Notes: a model not told the origin generated them from the letters alone. Shown: positions 8,222-17,292, counted from the stretch's first letter. The stretch is 64,000 nucleotides of DNA from Streptomyces sp. AV19 (GCF_015999245.1 NZ_JAEAMR010000007.1:1072358-1136357); one strand, 5' to 3'. Program-made: numbers and translations.

Positions 8222-10030
8222 TCACTTCGCGCAGATGTTCTTGTCGTCGGCCTCGATCTTCTGAATGCCTTCGGGGGCCTTCTTCGGGGCCTTCGGGGGG
8301 GTGACGGGGACGCCCGCGCCCTTGAAGTCGGCGCCGAGGACGAGGGTCATCTCCGCGAGCGGGGCCGCGTCCTTGTCGCCCTGCTTGAGGGCGTCGGCGG
8401 GCAGGCCCATGGCCTCCGCCAGACGGCGGGCCTGGTCGGCCTGGTTGGGGGCGAACTCCAGCGTGGTCTTGGCGACCTTCTTGCCGCCGGGCGCGTTGCC
8501 GCCGTTGCCGGCGCGGACCATGCCCTGGGAGTTCTGCATCCATACGACGGTCTCCTGGGCGGCGCCCATCTTGACGCTGCCGTTGAAGACCTTCACCCGG
8601 ACCTTGGCAGGCTCGGCCTTGGGGCCCTTGAGGAGTGCCGCCTGCTTGGCGTCCTGCTCCTTCTTGGCCTCCTTCTCCTTGTCCTTGGCCGCCTGTTCCT
8701 TGCGCTTGACCTCGGTGAGGGAGACGTCGTCGCGGACCATGGCGAGCAGCGGATCGGCCTTCGCCGGGTCGACGATGACGGTCTTGTGGGTCTTGCCGTC
8801 GGCCGGGTTGTCGCGGACGGGGAGGGTGGTGAAGGTGATGTTCTTGATGTTCACCTTGCTGAGTTCCTTCGCCAGCGCGGTGAGCTTGGAGACGGACCCT
8901 ATGCCGGTGTCGACCGTGAGCGACTTCGTCGCCGCGTCGGCCAGGTGGTAGAGCTTCCCGGGGTTGGAGAGCGTGTCCGAGGACTTCATCTCCCGGATCA
9001 TCGAGCTGAGGAACTGCTGCTGGAGCTCGATCCGGCTGAGGTCGCCGCCGAAGCCGACCGAGTGCCGGGTGCGGACGAACGCCAGGGCCTGCTCGCCCTC
9101 GACCCGGTGGCGGCCCTTGGGCAGCTTGAGGTGGGAGTCCTTGTCGTTGATGTCCTTGGCCAGGCACACCTCGACGCCGCCGACCGCGGAGGACATCTCC
9201 TTGACCGCGTTGAAGTCGGCCATCATGAAGTGACTGACCTTCAGCCCGGTGACCTGCTCGACGGTCCGCCAGGTGCAGCCCGGGTCGCGCTCGTCCTGGC
9301 CCAGGCTCTCGTTGAAGCGGACGTTCTTCGAGCCGGGGATGGTCTTGGTCTGACCGTCCTTCTTGGCGGTGCACTGCGGGATGTCGGTGATCATGTCGCG
9401 GGGGATGGAGATCACCGTCGCGTTGGTGCGGTCCTCGGAGACGTGGAAGAGCAGCGTGGTGTCGGCGTGGCCGACGCTGTCCTTGTCGCCGTAGCCTTCG
9501 TTGCCCTTGCCGGAGCGCTTGTCCGTGCCGATGACCAGGATGTTGACCGGCCCGTCCGGCACCGCCTCGTTGGACACGCCCACATCGACCTTGTCGATGT
9601 TGTTGTTGAAGTGGTCGTAGAGCAGGTACGCCGTGACCGAGCCGCCCACCAGCAGGAAGGCGAGCGTGCCGCCGGTCCACAGCAGGACCTTCTTCTTGGC
9701 GCTCTTCTTGGGCTTGGGTTTGCGCCGGCCCGTGGCGGCCGCCGCCTTGGCGCCGCGCCGCCCGCCGCCGCGCTGCTCGGGCAGGGGCTTGCCCTTGCCG
9801 CGGGGCGTCGAGGGCTTCGCGGGCCCGGGCACTCTCCGTGCCGGAGAAGTGCCGGAGGGGGGATTGGACCGCCCGGAACCGGGGGAGGGATGCCCCGAGG
9901 GTGAGCCGGAGGAGGGGCCCGACGGCTCGGAGGGATCCAGGCGCAGCTCGTAGCTGCCGGTCTTGGGGTCGAAGACCCACTGGTCGGCGGGGTCGATGCC
10001 GTCCGCCTGCCCACGGCCTTGCGCGTCCAC
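8222..10030 (-). CDS. LCP family glycopolymer transferase 4, with LytR_C domain
   Basis: 602 residues from a GTG start with only a weak upstream purine-rich site. It has a long Pro/Ser/Gly-rich cytoplasmic region (about residues 1-125) containing basic patches, a membrane helix at about 128-148, and an LCP domain with NILVIGTDKRSG, GHADTTLLFHVSEDRTN, ISIPRDMITDIPQC, ALAFVRTRHSVGFGGDLSRIE. A charged Lys/Glu linker leads to a LytR_C-like module (VRVKVFNGSVKMG...) and a Pro/Lys-rich end. It is the longest of the five LCP proteins here. It is transcribed toward the paralogue at 6440 with about 100 bases between them. Confidence 0.92.
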   Translation of the reverse strand: MDAQGRGQADGIDPADQWVFDPKTGSYELRLDPSEPSGPSSGSPSGHPSPGSGRSNPPSGTSPARRVPGPAKPSTPRGKGKPLPEQRGGGRRGAKAAAATGRRKPKPKKSAKKKVLLWTGGTLAFLLVGGSVTAYLLYDHFNNNIDKVDVGVSNEAVPDGPVNILVIGTDKRSGKGNEGYGDKDSVGHADTTLLFHVSEDRTNATVISIPRDMITDIPQCTAKKDGQTKTIPGSKNVRFNESLGQDERDPGCTWRTVEQVTGLKVSHFMMADFNAVKEMSSAVGGVEVCLAKDINDKDSHLKLPKGRHRVEGEQALAFVRTRHSVGFGGDLSRIELQQQFLSSMIREMKSSDTLSNPGKLYHLADAATKSLTVDTGIGSVSKLTALAKELSKVNIKNITFTTLPVRDNPADGKTHKTVIVDPAKADPLLAMVRDDVSLTEVKRKEQAAKDKEKEAKKEQDAKQAALLKGPKAEPAKVRVKVFNGSVKMGAAQETVVWMQNSQGMVRAGNGGNAPGGKKVAKTTLEFAPNQADQARRLAEAMGLPADALKQGDKDAAPLAEMTLVLGADFKGAGVPVTPPKAPKKAPEGIQKIEADDKNICAK

Positions 10031-10278
10031 GGTCGCTCGAATCCTCCGTCGGTGCCACGCGGCGCCTGTATCCCGAGGCGCTCGGTCATGTCGTCTTTCA
10101 GTGCGCGGTCACCCGGCCGTGCGCACCGGACCGCTCACACTATCCGCCCAGTTCAGCGGGGCGCGACGCCGGTGACAAATCGCACTTCCCTTACAACAGG
10201 GCAATCCGTCCCATCTCTTCACCGGAGAGTCCGCCCGGGGGTGACGGAACGAAAAGTCCGATCGTACCCCCGCGGCGG
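10031..10278. other. intergenic region between LCP genes 4 and 5
   Basis: 248 bases with no supported gene. It must contain the promoter of the LCP gene at 8222-10030 and the end of the transcript from 10279. AT-richer patches (around 10170-10200) are plausible promoter sequence on the minus strand, but I cannot assign -10/-35 boxes with confidence. Confidence 0.5.
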
Positions 10279-11445
10279 TCAGCCGCAGATGCCACGGGCG
10301 GCGGTGGTGCCCTCGTAGGTGGGGGGAGCGGTGGGCGAGGGGACGTCGGACGCCTCGGGGCTGTCGGGGACGTCGGGGTCGTCCGGGCCGGATTTGCCGT
10401 CCGCCGGGCGGATGCGCGCGGTCACCGACACCGGCCGGTCCAGGCGCAGCAGTTCGAAGAGCTGGTCCGCGTCCGGCTGCACCAACTCGTCGCGGTCCGC
10501 GTTGTACGGGTACGGGTGGCGGGGCACCGTGAGGAACTGGACGCGATCGGTGGGGATGCCGCGCACGGTGCGCACCAGGTCGTACATCTTGCGCAGCGAG
10601 TCCAGCCCGGCGTCGGTGGTCAGCGACTTGGTCGCGGCGTCGAGCACCGGGTAGAGGCGGGTGGGGTTGAGCAGGACGCCGTCGCTGTGCATCTCCTGGA
10701 AGAGGGCGCCCAGGAATTCCTGCTGACGCCCCATCCGCTCGGTGTCGCTGCCGTCGCCGATGCCGTAGCGGGACCGGACGAACCCCAGGGCCTCCTCGCC
10801 GTGCAGGATCTGACGGCCCGCGGGGAGCCGCAGGCGTGCCTCGTGGTCGTCGACGGGCCTGCGGAGGCAGACCTCGACGCCCTCGACCGCGTCCACCAGC
10901 CGTTTGAAGCCCGCGAAGTCCACGATGACGTGGTGGTCCACCCGGACGCGGGTGATGTTCTCCAGGGTGCGGATGGTGCAGGCGGCGCCGGCGAACTCGT
11001 AGGCCCAGTTGAACTGCGCGAAGCGCTCGTTGGTGAAGGTGCCGTCGGGACGGCGGCACTTGGGGATCCGCGCCATCAGGTCGCGGGGCATGCTGACGGC
11101 GGTCGCGCTCCCGCGGTCGGCGGCCACGTGCAGCAGGATCGTGGTGTCCGAGCGCTGGGTGCCGCTGTCCGCGCCGTACCCGCCGTTCCCGGTGCCGCCG
11201 CGGGTGTCGGAGCCGATGATCAGGATGTTCTGGGCCCCGGCGACCAGGGCCGAGGGGCGCTCGCGCTCGTACCGCGCCAGCTCCTCCGCCGTGCGGGTGT
11301 CGGTGGTGATGTTCCCGTCGAGGCGTTCGTACAGCACCCAGGTGGTGACCCCGGCGGCCAGCGCGAGCACCGCCAGGGCCAGCGCGATCCCCCGCAGCCA
11401 GCGGCGCCGGCGGCGCCTCGCGCCCGTACGGGAGGTGTGGACCAC
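10279..11445 (-). CDS. LCP family glycopolymer transferase 5
   Basis: 388 residues from GTG 11445, with GGAGG about ten bases upstream. A very basic N-terminus (RTGARRRRRRWLRG) is followed by a membrane helix at about residues 19-38. The LCP domain shows NILIIGSDTRGG, QRSDTTILLHVAADRG, SMPRDLMARIPKC, FNWAYEFAG, EALGFVRSRYGIGDGSDTERMGRQQEF. There is no LytR_C domain; the C-terminus is a short Pro/Asp/Ser-rich tail ending with a cysteine. It is 80 bases from the TIGR03089 gene upstream on the same strand and may share a transcript with it. Confidence 0.92.
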   Translation of the reverse strand: MVHTSRTGARRRRRRWLRGIALALAVLALAAGVTTWVLYERLDGNITTDTRTAEELARYERERPSALVAGAQNILIIGSDTRGGTGNGGYGADSGTQRSDTTILLHVAADRGSATAVSMPRDLMARIPKCRRPDGTFTNERFAQFNWAYEFAGAACTIRTLENITRVRVDHHVIVDFAGFKRLVDAVEGVEVCLRRPVDDHEARLRLPAGRQILHGEEALGFVRSRYGIGDGSDTERMGRQQEFLGALFQEMHSDGVLLNPTRLYPVLDAATKSLTTDAGLDSLRKMYDLVRTVRGIPTDRVQFLTVPRHPYPYNADRDELVQPDADQLFELLRLDRPVSVTARIRPADGKSGPDDPDVPDSPEASDVPSPTAPPTYEGTTAARGICG

Positions 11446-11524
11446 GGCTGCGCGACCTCCCTCCGGGGCGGTTCCGGCGGTGCGTACCCGTCGATCATCG
11501 CCCCGGTGCGGGGGTCCGGCAGCG

Positions 11525-12277
11525 TCAGAGGGCCGTCACGGTGACGCGCTCGCTCTCCTGCCGGGCGGCGAGGTCCTCCGCGGACAGCCGGTCGGCGTTG
11601 CGGCAGAGCACCACCGAGGCGCCCGCGGCCAGCGGGGCGAAGAGCCCGGCGGACAGCCCGCCCCAGGTGTCGTACGGCAGCCCGGACAGCAGCCGCGAAC
11701 CCGGCCCCAGGCCGCGCCCGGCGGCGTCCGCGCGGGCCCGCTCCACGAGCTGTGCGCCCGTCAGCTCCAGCCCGCCCACGGCGAGCGCCGGGGTCATGGG
11801 GTCCACCGGGGCGTACGGGGCGAAGCGGTCGCCCTGGCCCGGCACCTCGACGGCGTAGTCGGCGAAGCCCTGCGGCGGCTGCGGGAAGCGGCCGCCCAGC
11901 GGGCGCAGGGCCAGCGCGACGCGCTCCCCGGAGCAGGCGCGCGCCTCCTCCAGCCGGTCGGGCCCGGCGACGACGAGGTCGGCCGCGCCCGGGTCGCCGT
12001 CCACGTCGGCGAGGACGCCGACGGAGGAGCAGGCGAGCAGCCAGACGGCGGTCTGCCAGTGGGCGGGGAGGAGGAGCGCGAGGCGGTCGCCGGGCTCGGC
12101 GGCGAGGTCGCCCTGGAGCAGATTGGCGGTCTTGGCCACCCAATTGGCGAAGGTGGCCACGGACAGTTCCACGCGCTCGCCCGTGGCGTCGTCGTAGAAG
12201 GTCACGAGCGGGCGGGCCGGATCCGCGGCGAGGGCGGAACGCAGCAGGTCGGCGGGGGTGCGATCGGTGGCGTTCAT
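11525..12277 (-). CDS. TIGR03089 family protein
   Basis: 250 residues. The N-terminus (TPADLLRSALAADPARPLVTFYDDATGERVELS) looks like the start of an adenylate-forming (acyl-CoA ligase type) domain, but the protein ends before the usual AMP-binding and hinge motifs, so it is unlikely to be a working ligase. This matches the actinobacterial family TIGR03089, whose function is unknown. It is the first gene of a probable minus-strand unit with the LCP gene at 10279 and is divergent from the amidase gene at 12406. Confidence 0.85.
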   Translation of the reverse strand: MNATDRTPADLLRSALAADPARPLVTFYDDATGERVELSVATFANWVAKTANLLQGDLAAEPGDRLALLLPAHWQTAVWLLACSSVGVLADVDGDPGAADLVVAGPDRLEEARACSGERVALALRPLGGRFPQPPQGFADYAVEVPGQGDRFAPYAPVDPMTPALAVGGLELTGAQLVERARADAAGRGLGPGSRLLSGLPYDTWGGLSAGLFAPLAAGASVVLCRNADRLSAEDLAARQESERVTVTAL

Positions 12278-12405
12278 CGCGGCCAGGGTACGCCGCGGGC
12301 CCGGTGACGGTCAGTCGGACGGACGCGTCCGGGAGGCTGCCGCGCCCGACGGTCGGTCATCTTACGAATGGACAGATATGTACCGATATGCCCAGGATCT
12401 TTGTC

Positions 12406-14358
12406 ATGCGTGGATTCCTCGTCACCTCGGCCGTCACCGCCTGCGCCGCCGGCCTGGCGCTGCCCTCCCTCGCCGCCCCGGGTGTCCCCGCCCACGGAGC
12501 CACAGCCCCGGCCGCGCGGGGCCCCGCCCTGCCCGAACTCCCTGAACTGCCCGGCCTGCCGGGCGCGACGTACTCGCTGCCCCTGGTGCCGCTGCCGGCG
12601 GACGGCGCGCAGACCGGGGCTTCCCGGGGCCCCGAGTCCGTCCCCGCCCAGGGGCTGCGGGCCCAGAAGGTCAAGCCCTTCTCGCTGGTCGGCATCGTCT
12701 GGGACAACGCGGGCGCCGAACTGCGCGGCCGGGCCCAGGTCCGTACCCGGAACATGAACAGCGGCGCCTGGTCCGGCTGGCAGGACGTCCAGGCCCAGGA
12801 CCACGACCGGCCCGACCTCGACACCCCCGAGGCCCGCGCCGGCCGCCGCGGCTCCACCGCCCCGCTGTGGGTGGGCGCCTCCGACGCCGTCGAGGTGCGG
12901 GTGCGTCCCGCCACCCCGGCCGGCCGCAAACCGGTGGCCGCCGTGCTCCCCCGGGGCATGCGCCTCGAACTCGTCGACCCCGGCGCCGACCCCGGCCGCC
13001 GGCCCCGCCCCCGCGCCATGCCGTCCCCCGACGACGAGGAGCGCAACAGCTCGGCCGTCAACGCCCCGCTGGCCCCGCTGGGCGCCACCGAGATCCCCGC
13101 CTCCGGCAAGCGCCCCAGCACGGCGGAGGTGGAGGCCATCACGGCCGTCGACCCCGGCGCCACGGTGAGCTCGGCGAGTCCGGCGCACAACGGCGCCCTG
13201 CCGGGCACGACCGGCGGCGCCACCGGCGACCGTGACCGGGACCGGGATCGCGACCGCGAACGGGATCGCGACCGTGACAGGGACAGGGACAGGGATCGCG
13301 ACCGTGATCGTGACCGGGACCGTCCCGGCTCCGACTACGAGGGAGCCCCGGGGGAGGGGAAGGCCAACGACGGGCCCGCCGGGATCTCCTCGCCCTCGGA
13401 CTCCGACCGCCCTGACCGTCCCGACCGTCCCGACCGCCCCGACCGCCCGAGCCGCCCGGACCGCCCGTACGGCCACGACCGTCCCGACCGTCCCGACCGT
13501 CCCTACGGGAACGACCGCCCTGACCGTCCCTACGGGAATGACCGTCCGGATCGCCCGTACGGCCACGACCGTCCCGACCGTCCCTACGGGAACGACCGCC
13601 CCGACCGCCCGTACGGCCACGACCGTCCGGACCGTCCCTACGGCCCGGACCGCCAGGACCGTCCGTCCGACGGGCCCCAGCGGGGCGACGAGAGCTCCTT
13701 CGACGAGGAGGCCGCCGCGGAGGAGGACAACGACAACAGCGCCTACGCCGGGTACGCCGGGCCCCGCCCGCGCATCGTCACCCGGGCCGGCTGGGGTGCG
13801 GACGAGTCGCTCCGCGAACGGGGATTCGTCTATACCAAGAAGGTGAAGGCCGCCTTCGTGCACCACACGGCCTCCGGCAACACCTACACCTGCGCGCAGT
13901 CGGCCTCCGTCATCCGCGGTATCTACCGCTATCACGTCGTCAGCAGCGGCTGGCGGGACATCGGCTACAACTTCCTCGTCGACAAGTGCGGAACGGTCTA
14001 CGAGGGCCGGGCGGGCGGCGTGGCGAAAGCGGTCAAGGGCGCCCACACGCTCGGTTTCAACACGAACAGCATGGGCATCGCCGTCCTCGGTACCTTCGGC
14101 AAGACGAACCCGCCCACCGCCGCGGTGAACGCCGTGGCGGCCCTCACCGCATGGAAGCTCGGCCTGTTCAACGCCAACCCGCGCGGGACCGCCACCCTGG
14201 TCTCCGCCGGCGGGAACCTCTTCAAGAAGGGGGCGAAGGTCAAACTCAAGGTGATCTCCGGCCACCGGGACGGCTACTCCACCGAGTGCCCCGGCGACCG
14301 CCTCTACGGCAAGCTCGGCACCGTCCGCACCAAGGCGGCCCGCGCCCAGGGCCGCTGA
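12406..14358 (+). CDS. secreted N-acetylmuramoyl-L-alanine amidase (PGRP/Amidase_2) with Asp-Arg and Asp-Arg-Pro repeat linker
   Basis: 650 residues from ATG 12406, chosen because AGGA lies eight bases upstream; ATG 12388 is an in-frame alternative. A signal peptide (MRGFLVTSAVTACAAGLALP...) is followed by a Trp-containing module (residues about 80-200). Then come an (Asp-Arg)n tract at about residues 275-307 and a DRPDRPYG(N/H) repeat region at about 334-422. The C-terminal PGRP amidase domain (about 455-640) has zinc ligands visible as FVHHTA (His486 region), SGHRDG (His620) and ECPG (Cys628). It should cleave the MurNAc-L-Ala bond of peptidoglycan outside the cell. The acidic/basic repeat may tether it to the wall (inference). 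Confidence 0.9.
   Translation: MRGFLVTSAVTACAAGLALPSLAAPGVPAHGATAPAARGPALPELPELPGLPGATYSLPLVPLPADGAQTGASRGPESVPAQGLRAQKVKPFSLVGIVWDNAGAELRGRAQVRTRNMNSGAWSGWQDVQAQDHDRPDLDTPEARAGRRGSTAPLWVGASDAVEVRVRPATPAGRKPVAAVLPRGMRLELVDPGADPGRRPRPRAMPSPDDEERNSSAVNAPLAPLGATEIPASGKRPSTAEVEAITAVDPGATVSSASPAHNGALPGTTGGATGDRDRDRDRDRERDRDRDRDRDRDRDRDRDRDRPGSDYEGAPGEGKANDGPAGISSPSDSDRPDRPDRPDRPDRPSRPDRPYGHDRPDRPDRPYGNDRPDRPYGNDRPDRPYGHDRPDRPYGNDRPDRPYGHDRPDRPYGPDRQDRPSDGPQRGDESSFDEEAAAEEDNDNSAYAGYAGPRPRIVTRAGWGADESLRERGFVYTKKVKAAFVHHTASGNTYTCAQSASVIRGIYRYHVVSSGWRDIGYNFLVDKCGTVYEGRAGGVAKAVKGAHTLGFNTNSMGIAVLGTFGKTNPPTAAVNAVAALTAWKLGLFNANPRGTATLVSAGGNLFKKGAKVKLKVISGHRDGYSTECPGDRLYGKLGTVRTKAARAQGR
13228..13670 (+). 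repeat. in-frame coding repeats (Asp-Arg)n and (DRPDRPYG-N/H)n
   Basis: About 16 Asp-Arg dipeptides (one is Glu-Arg) run from 13228 to 13325. Proline-containing DRP triplets and at least five DRPDRPYG units separated by Asn-Asp or His-Asp follow from about 13405. The DNA is correspondingly repetitive, so copy number could vary between strains or be wrong in the assembly. Confidence 0.9.
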
Positions 14359-14441
14359 CCGGGCGCGGCCGGAACCGTACGTTCTGCATACACTGGCCGC
14401 CGTTCACGGCCCGGCCCCACCAGGAAGCAGAGACGAACACG

Positions 14442-15551
14442 TTGACTGAACCGCACCAGCCGCCCCGCTCGCGAGAAGCGATCCTCCTGGTCGGCGGCAA
14501 GGGGACCCGGCTGCGTCCGCTGACGATGAACACCCCCAAGCCCATGGTTCCGGCGGCCGGGGTCCCCTTCCTGACCCACCAGCTGGCCCGGGCCCGGGCG
14601 GCCGGGATCGAGCACATCGTGCTCGCCACGTCCTACCTGGCCGAGGTCTTCGAGCCGTACTTCGGCGACGGGTCCGCGCTGGGCCTGCACCTGGAGTACG
14701 TCACCGAGGCCGAGCCGCTCGGCACCGGCGGCGCCATCCGCAACGTCGCCCACCGCCTGCACTCCGGCCCCGACGACCCGGTGCTGATCTTCAACGGCGA
14801 CATCCTCACCGGACTGGACATCCGCGCGCTGATCGACGCCCACGGCACGGCGGGCGCGGACGTCTCGCTGCACCTGACGCGGGTCGAGGACCCGCGGGCG
14901 TACGGGCTCGTGCCCACCGATCCGGACGGGCGGGTGACCGCCTTCCTGGAGAAGCCGCAGACCCCCGAGGAGATCGTCACCGACCAGATCAACGCGGGCG
15001 CCTACGTCTTCAACCGGTCGGTCATCGACACCATCCCGGCCGGCCGGCCGGTCTCGGTCGAGCGCGAGACCTTCCCCGGGCTGCTGGCCGACGGGGCGCA
15101 CCTGCACGGCATGGTCGACTCCACCTACTGGCTCGATCTCGGCACCCCGCAGGCCTTCGTCCGCGGCTCGGCCGATCTGGTCCTGGGCCGCGCCCCGTCG
15201 CCCGCGGTACCCGGCCGCCGCGGCGAGCGCCTCGTCCTCGACTCCGCCGAGGTCGCCCCCGACGCCAAGCTCATGGGCGGCACCGTGATCGGCGCGGACG
15301 CCCGGGTCGGGGCGGGCGCGCGGATCGACGGCAGCACCGTCCTCGACGGGGCCGTCGTCGAGGCAGGCGCGCAGATCCGGGACTCCCTGGTGGGAGCGGG
15401 GGCGCGCATCGGGGCGCGCACGGTGCTGGACGGCGTGGTCGTCGGCGACGGCGCCGTCGTCGGCGCGGACAACGAGCTGCGGGCCGGGGCCCGGGTGTGG
15501 TGCGGCGCGGAGATCCCGGCGGGAGCGGTCCGCTTCTCGTCCGACCAGTAG
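14442..15551 (+). CDS. sugar-nucleotide pyrophosphorylase, mannose-1-phosphate guanylyltransferase type
   Basis: 369 residues from TTG 14442; AGGA lies about 16 bases before it, longer than usual, so the start is uncertain by a few codons. The nucleotidyltransferase domain shows LLVGGKGTRLRPLT, the phosphosugar loop TPKPMVPAAGVPFL, PLGTGGAIRN and FNGDIL. The C-terminal 100 residues form a left-handed hexapeptide repeat (GGTVIGADARVGAGARIDGSTV...), typical of GDP-mannose and some dTDP-glucose pyrophosphorylases. It probably makes GDP-mannose for glycoconjugates. It follows the amidase by about 80 bases on the same strand. Confidence 0.85.
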   Translation: MTEPHQPPRSREAILLVGGKGTRLRPLTMNTPKPMVPAAGVPFLTHQLARARAAGIEHIVLATSYLAEVFEPYFGDGSALGLHLEYVTEAEPLGTGGAIRNVAHRLHSGPDDPVLIFNGDILTGLDIRALIDAHGTAGADVSLHLTRVEDPRAYGLVPTDPDGRVTAFLEKPQTPEEIVTDQINAGAYVFNRSVIDTIPAGRPVSVERETFPGLLADGAHLHGMVDSTYWLDLGTPQAFVRGSADLVLGRAPSPAVPGRRGERLVLDSAEVAPDAKLMGGTVIGADARVGAGARIDGSTVLDGAVVEAGAQIRDSLVGAGARIGARTVLDGVVVGDGAVVGADNELRAGARVWCGAEIPAGAVRFSSDQ

Positions 15552-15596
15552 GGCCGTCCCGGCAGGGCCGTCGGCGGCCGGAGTTACGCTGGCCGG

Positions 15597-16505
15597 ATGG
15601 CCACCCGCACCTGGGCCCCGCCGGGCCCGTACGACCTGGGGCGCACCCTCGGCGTCCTGGCGCGCGGCCCCGGCGACCCCGCGTACCGGGCCGACGCCGA
15701 CGGCGCCGTCTGGCGGGCCAGCCGGACCCCGGACGGGCCGGGCACGGTGCGGATCGCGGCGCGGGACGGCCGGGTGGGCGCCGAGGCGTGGGGCCCCGGC
15801 GGGGACTGGCTCCTGGAGACCCTGCCCGCGCTGCTGGGCGCCGACGACGACCCCGCCGCATTCGTCCCCCGGCACCGGCTGCTGCACGAGGCGCACCGCC
15901 GCCACCCGGGCCTGCGGCTGGCCCGGACCGGACTGGTCCTGGAGTCGCTGATTCCGGCGGTCCTGGAGCAGAAGGTCACCAGCGACGAGGCGTACCGCGC
16001 GTGGCGCCTGCTGCTGTGGCGCCACGGCGACCCGGCTCCCGGCCCTGCCGGCATGCCGCGCATGCGCGTGATGCCCGACGCCCGGACCTGGACCCTGATC
16101 CCCTCCTGGGAGTGGCACCGGGCCGGCGTCGACGGCAAGCGCTCGGCGACGATCGTGCGGGCGGCGCGGCTGGCGTCCCGCGTGGAGTCCCTGGCCGCGA
16201 CGGACGCCTCCCGCGCGGCGTCCCGGCTGTGCGCGGTGCCCGGCATCGGCCCGTGGACGGCGGCGGAAACGATCCAGCGGAGCCACGGCGCGGCGGACGC
16301 GGTGACGGTCGGGGACCTGCACCTGCCGAAGACGGTGGGGTGGGCGCTGACGGGGACGCGGGGCGTGGACGACGCGGGGATGCTGTCGCTTCTCGCGCCG
16401 TATGCGGGGCAGCGGCATCGGGCGTGCCGGCTGATCCTGCTGATGAGCGGGGGGCAGCCGAGGCGCGGGCCGAGACTGTCGGTCAACGACATCAGGCCGT
16501 TGTAG
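15597..16505 (+). CDS. DNA-3-methyladenine glycosylase family protein (HhH-GPD fold, AlkA-like)
   Basis: 302 residues from ATG 15597. The C-terminal half contains the helix-hairpin-helix LCAVPGIGPWTAAETI, then an aspartate in DAVTVGDLHLPK at the position of the catalytic Asp of AlkA-type enzymes. The N-terminal half has the less conserved platform sheet. Family members excise alkylated bases in base-excision repair. It is the last gene of the left block; a strong hairpin follows directly downstream. Confidence 0.85.
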   Translation: MATRTWAPPGPYDLGRTLGVLARGPGDPAYRADADGAVWRASRTPDGPGTVRIAARDGRVGAEAWGPGGDWLLETLPALLGADDDPAAFVPRHRLLHEAHRRHPGLRLARTGLVLESLIPAVLEQKVTSDEAYRAWRLLLWRHGDPAPGPAGMPRMRVMPDARTWTLIPSWEWHRAGVDGKRSATIVRAARLASRVESLAATDASRAASRLCAVPGIGPWTAAETIQRSHGAADAVTVGDLHLPKTVGWALTGTRGVDDAGMLSLLAPYAGQRHRACRLILLMSGGQPRRGPRLSVNDIRPL

Positions 16506-16581
16506 GGGGAGATTGGCCCCGGACCCGCCCTTTCACCGTTTCTTCGCGCTGCGCGCGGGGCAACGCGGCTGCGCCGCGTTC

Positions 16582-16630
16582 GTCCTCAAGCGCCGGACGG
16601 GCTGAATCAGCCTGTCCGGCGCTTGAGGAC
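16582..16630. terminator. long inverted repeat of a dispersed Streptomyces element; likely bidirectional terminator
   Basis: Two 23-base arms (left starts GTCCTCAAGCGCCGGAC, right ends GTCCGGCGCTTGAGGAC) with one mismatch and a three-base loop lie between the convergent glycosylase and TetR genes. The preceding 50 bases (CCCTTTCACCGTTTC... and a GC-rich stem) recur in inverted orientation at 29,395-29,455. The same core recurs at 26,808, 29,242, 29,333 and 29,372. Confidence 0.85.
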
Positions 16631-16647
16631 AGCGTCTGCGGCAACCC

Positions 16648-17241
16648 CTACGCCACCCCGGCCCCCTTGATGCCCTCCAGCGTCAGCATCAGCAGGCGGT
16701 CCGCCAACTCCGGGTCCCCCGGTGCCTCTTCGACGGCCAGGGCGATCGCGTTCGTCAGCTGCATCAGGTCCGTGATGCCCACGTCCGCGCGGACCGCGCC
16801 CGCCCGCTGGGCGCGGACCAGCAGCGTGCTGCCCGCCTCGCGCATCGGCACGTTGCACCGGGCCAGGGCCGACGCCTCGTCGCTCTGGGCCGCCATGAGG
16901 GCCCGGGACAGGCCCCGGTACGTCGCGGCGTGGGTGATGACGGCCCGCAGCCAGTCCACCAGGGCGCGGCAGGGCTCCTCGGCGGCGAGCAGTTCGCGCG
17001 AGCGGGTCAGCAGGCCGTCCACCTCGCCCTGGAAGACCGCGCACATCAGCGCCGTGCGGTGCGGGAAGTGCCGGTAGAGCGTGCCGATGCCGACGCCCGC
17101 GCGGCGGGCGATGTCCTCCAGGGAGGCGTCCGTGCCGTGCTCGGTGAAGGCGGTGCGGGCCTCGTTGAGCAGCCGTTCGTAGTTGCGCCGCGCGTCCGCG
17201 CGCATGGGCCGGGGCGGCGTCGGTGCCGCGTCGATGGTCAT
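16648..17241 (-). CDS. TetR family transcriptional regulator
   Basis: 197 residues from the ATG at 17241; the much longer open frame upstream of it is the antisense of the carboxylase gene and is not coding. The N-terminal helix-turn-helix shows TDASLEDIARRAGVGIGTLYRHF at residues about 35-57, with the rest a ligand-binding helical domain. It lies 95 bases downstream of the acyl-CoA carboxylase alpha gene on the same strand, separated by a strong terminator, so it probably has its own promoter. The ligand is unknown. Confidence 0.92.
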   Translation of the reverse strand: MTIDAAPTPPRPMRADARRNYERLLNEARTAFTEHGTDASLEDIARRAGVGIGTLYRHFPHRTALMCAVFQGEVDGLLTRSRELLAAEEPCRALVDWLRAVITHAATYRGLSRALMAAQSDEASALARCNVPMREAGSTLLVRAQRAGAVRADVGITDLMQLTNAIALAVEEAPGDPELADRLLMLTLEGIKGAGVA

Positions 17242-17292
17242 GTACGTCCGTCCTCCCGATCGCTCCCCGTTCAAGGATGCCATCGACGCCGA

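Noticed and set aside
13228..13670. CRISPR-like regular repeats
   Set aside because: They are in-frame coding repeats (DR and DRPDRPYG) in the amidase gene, without unique spacers.
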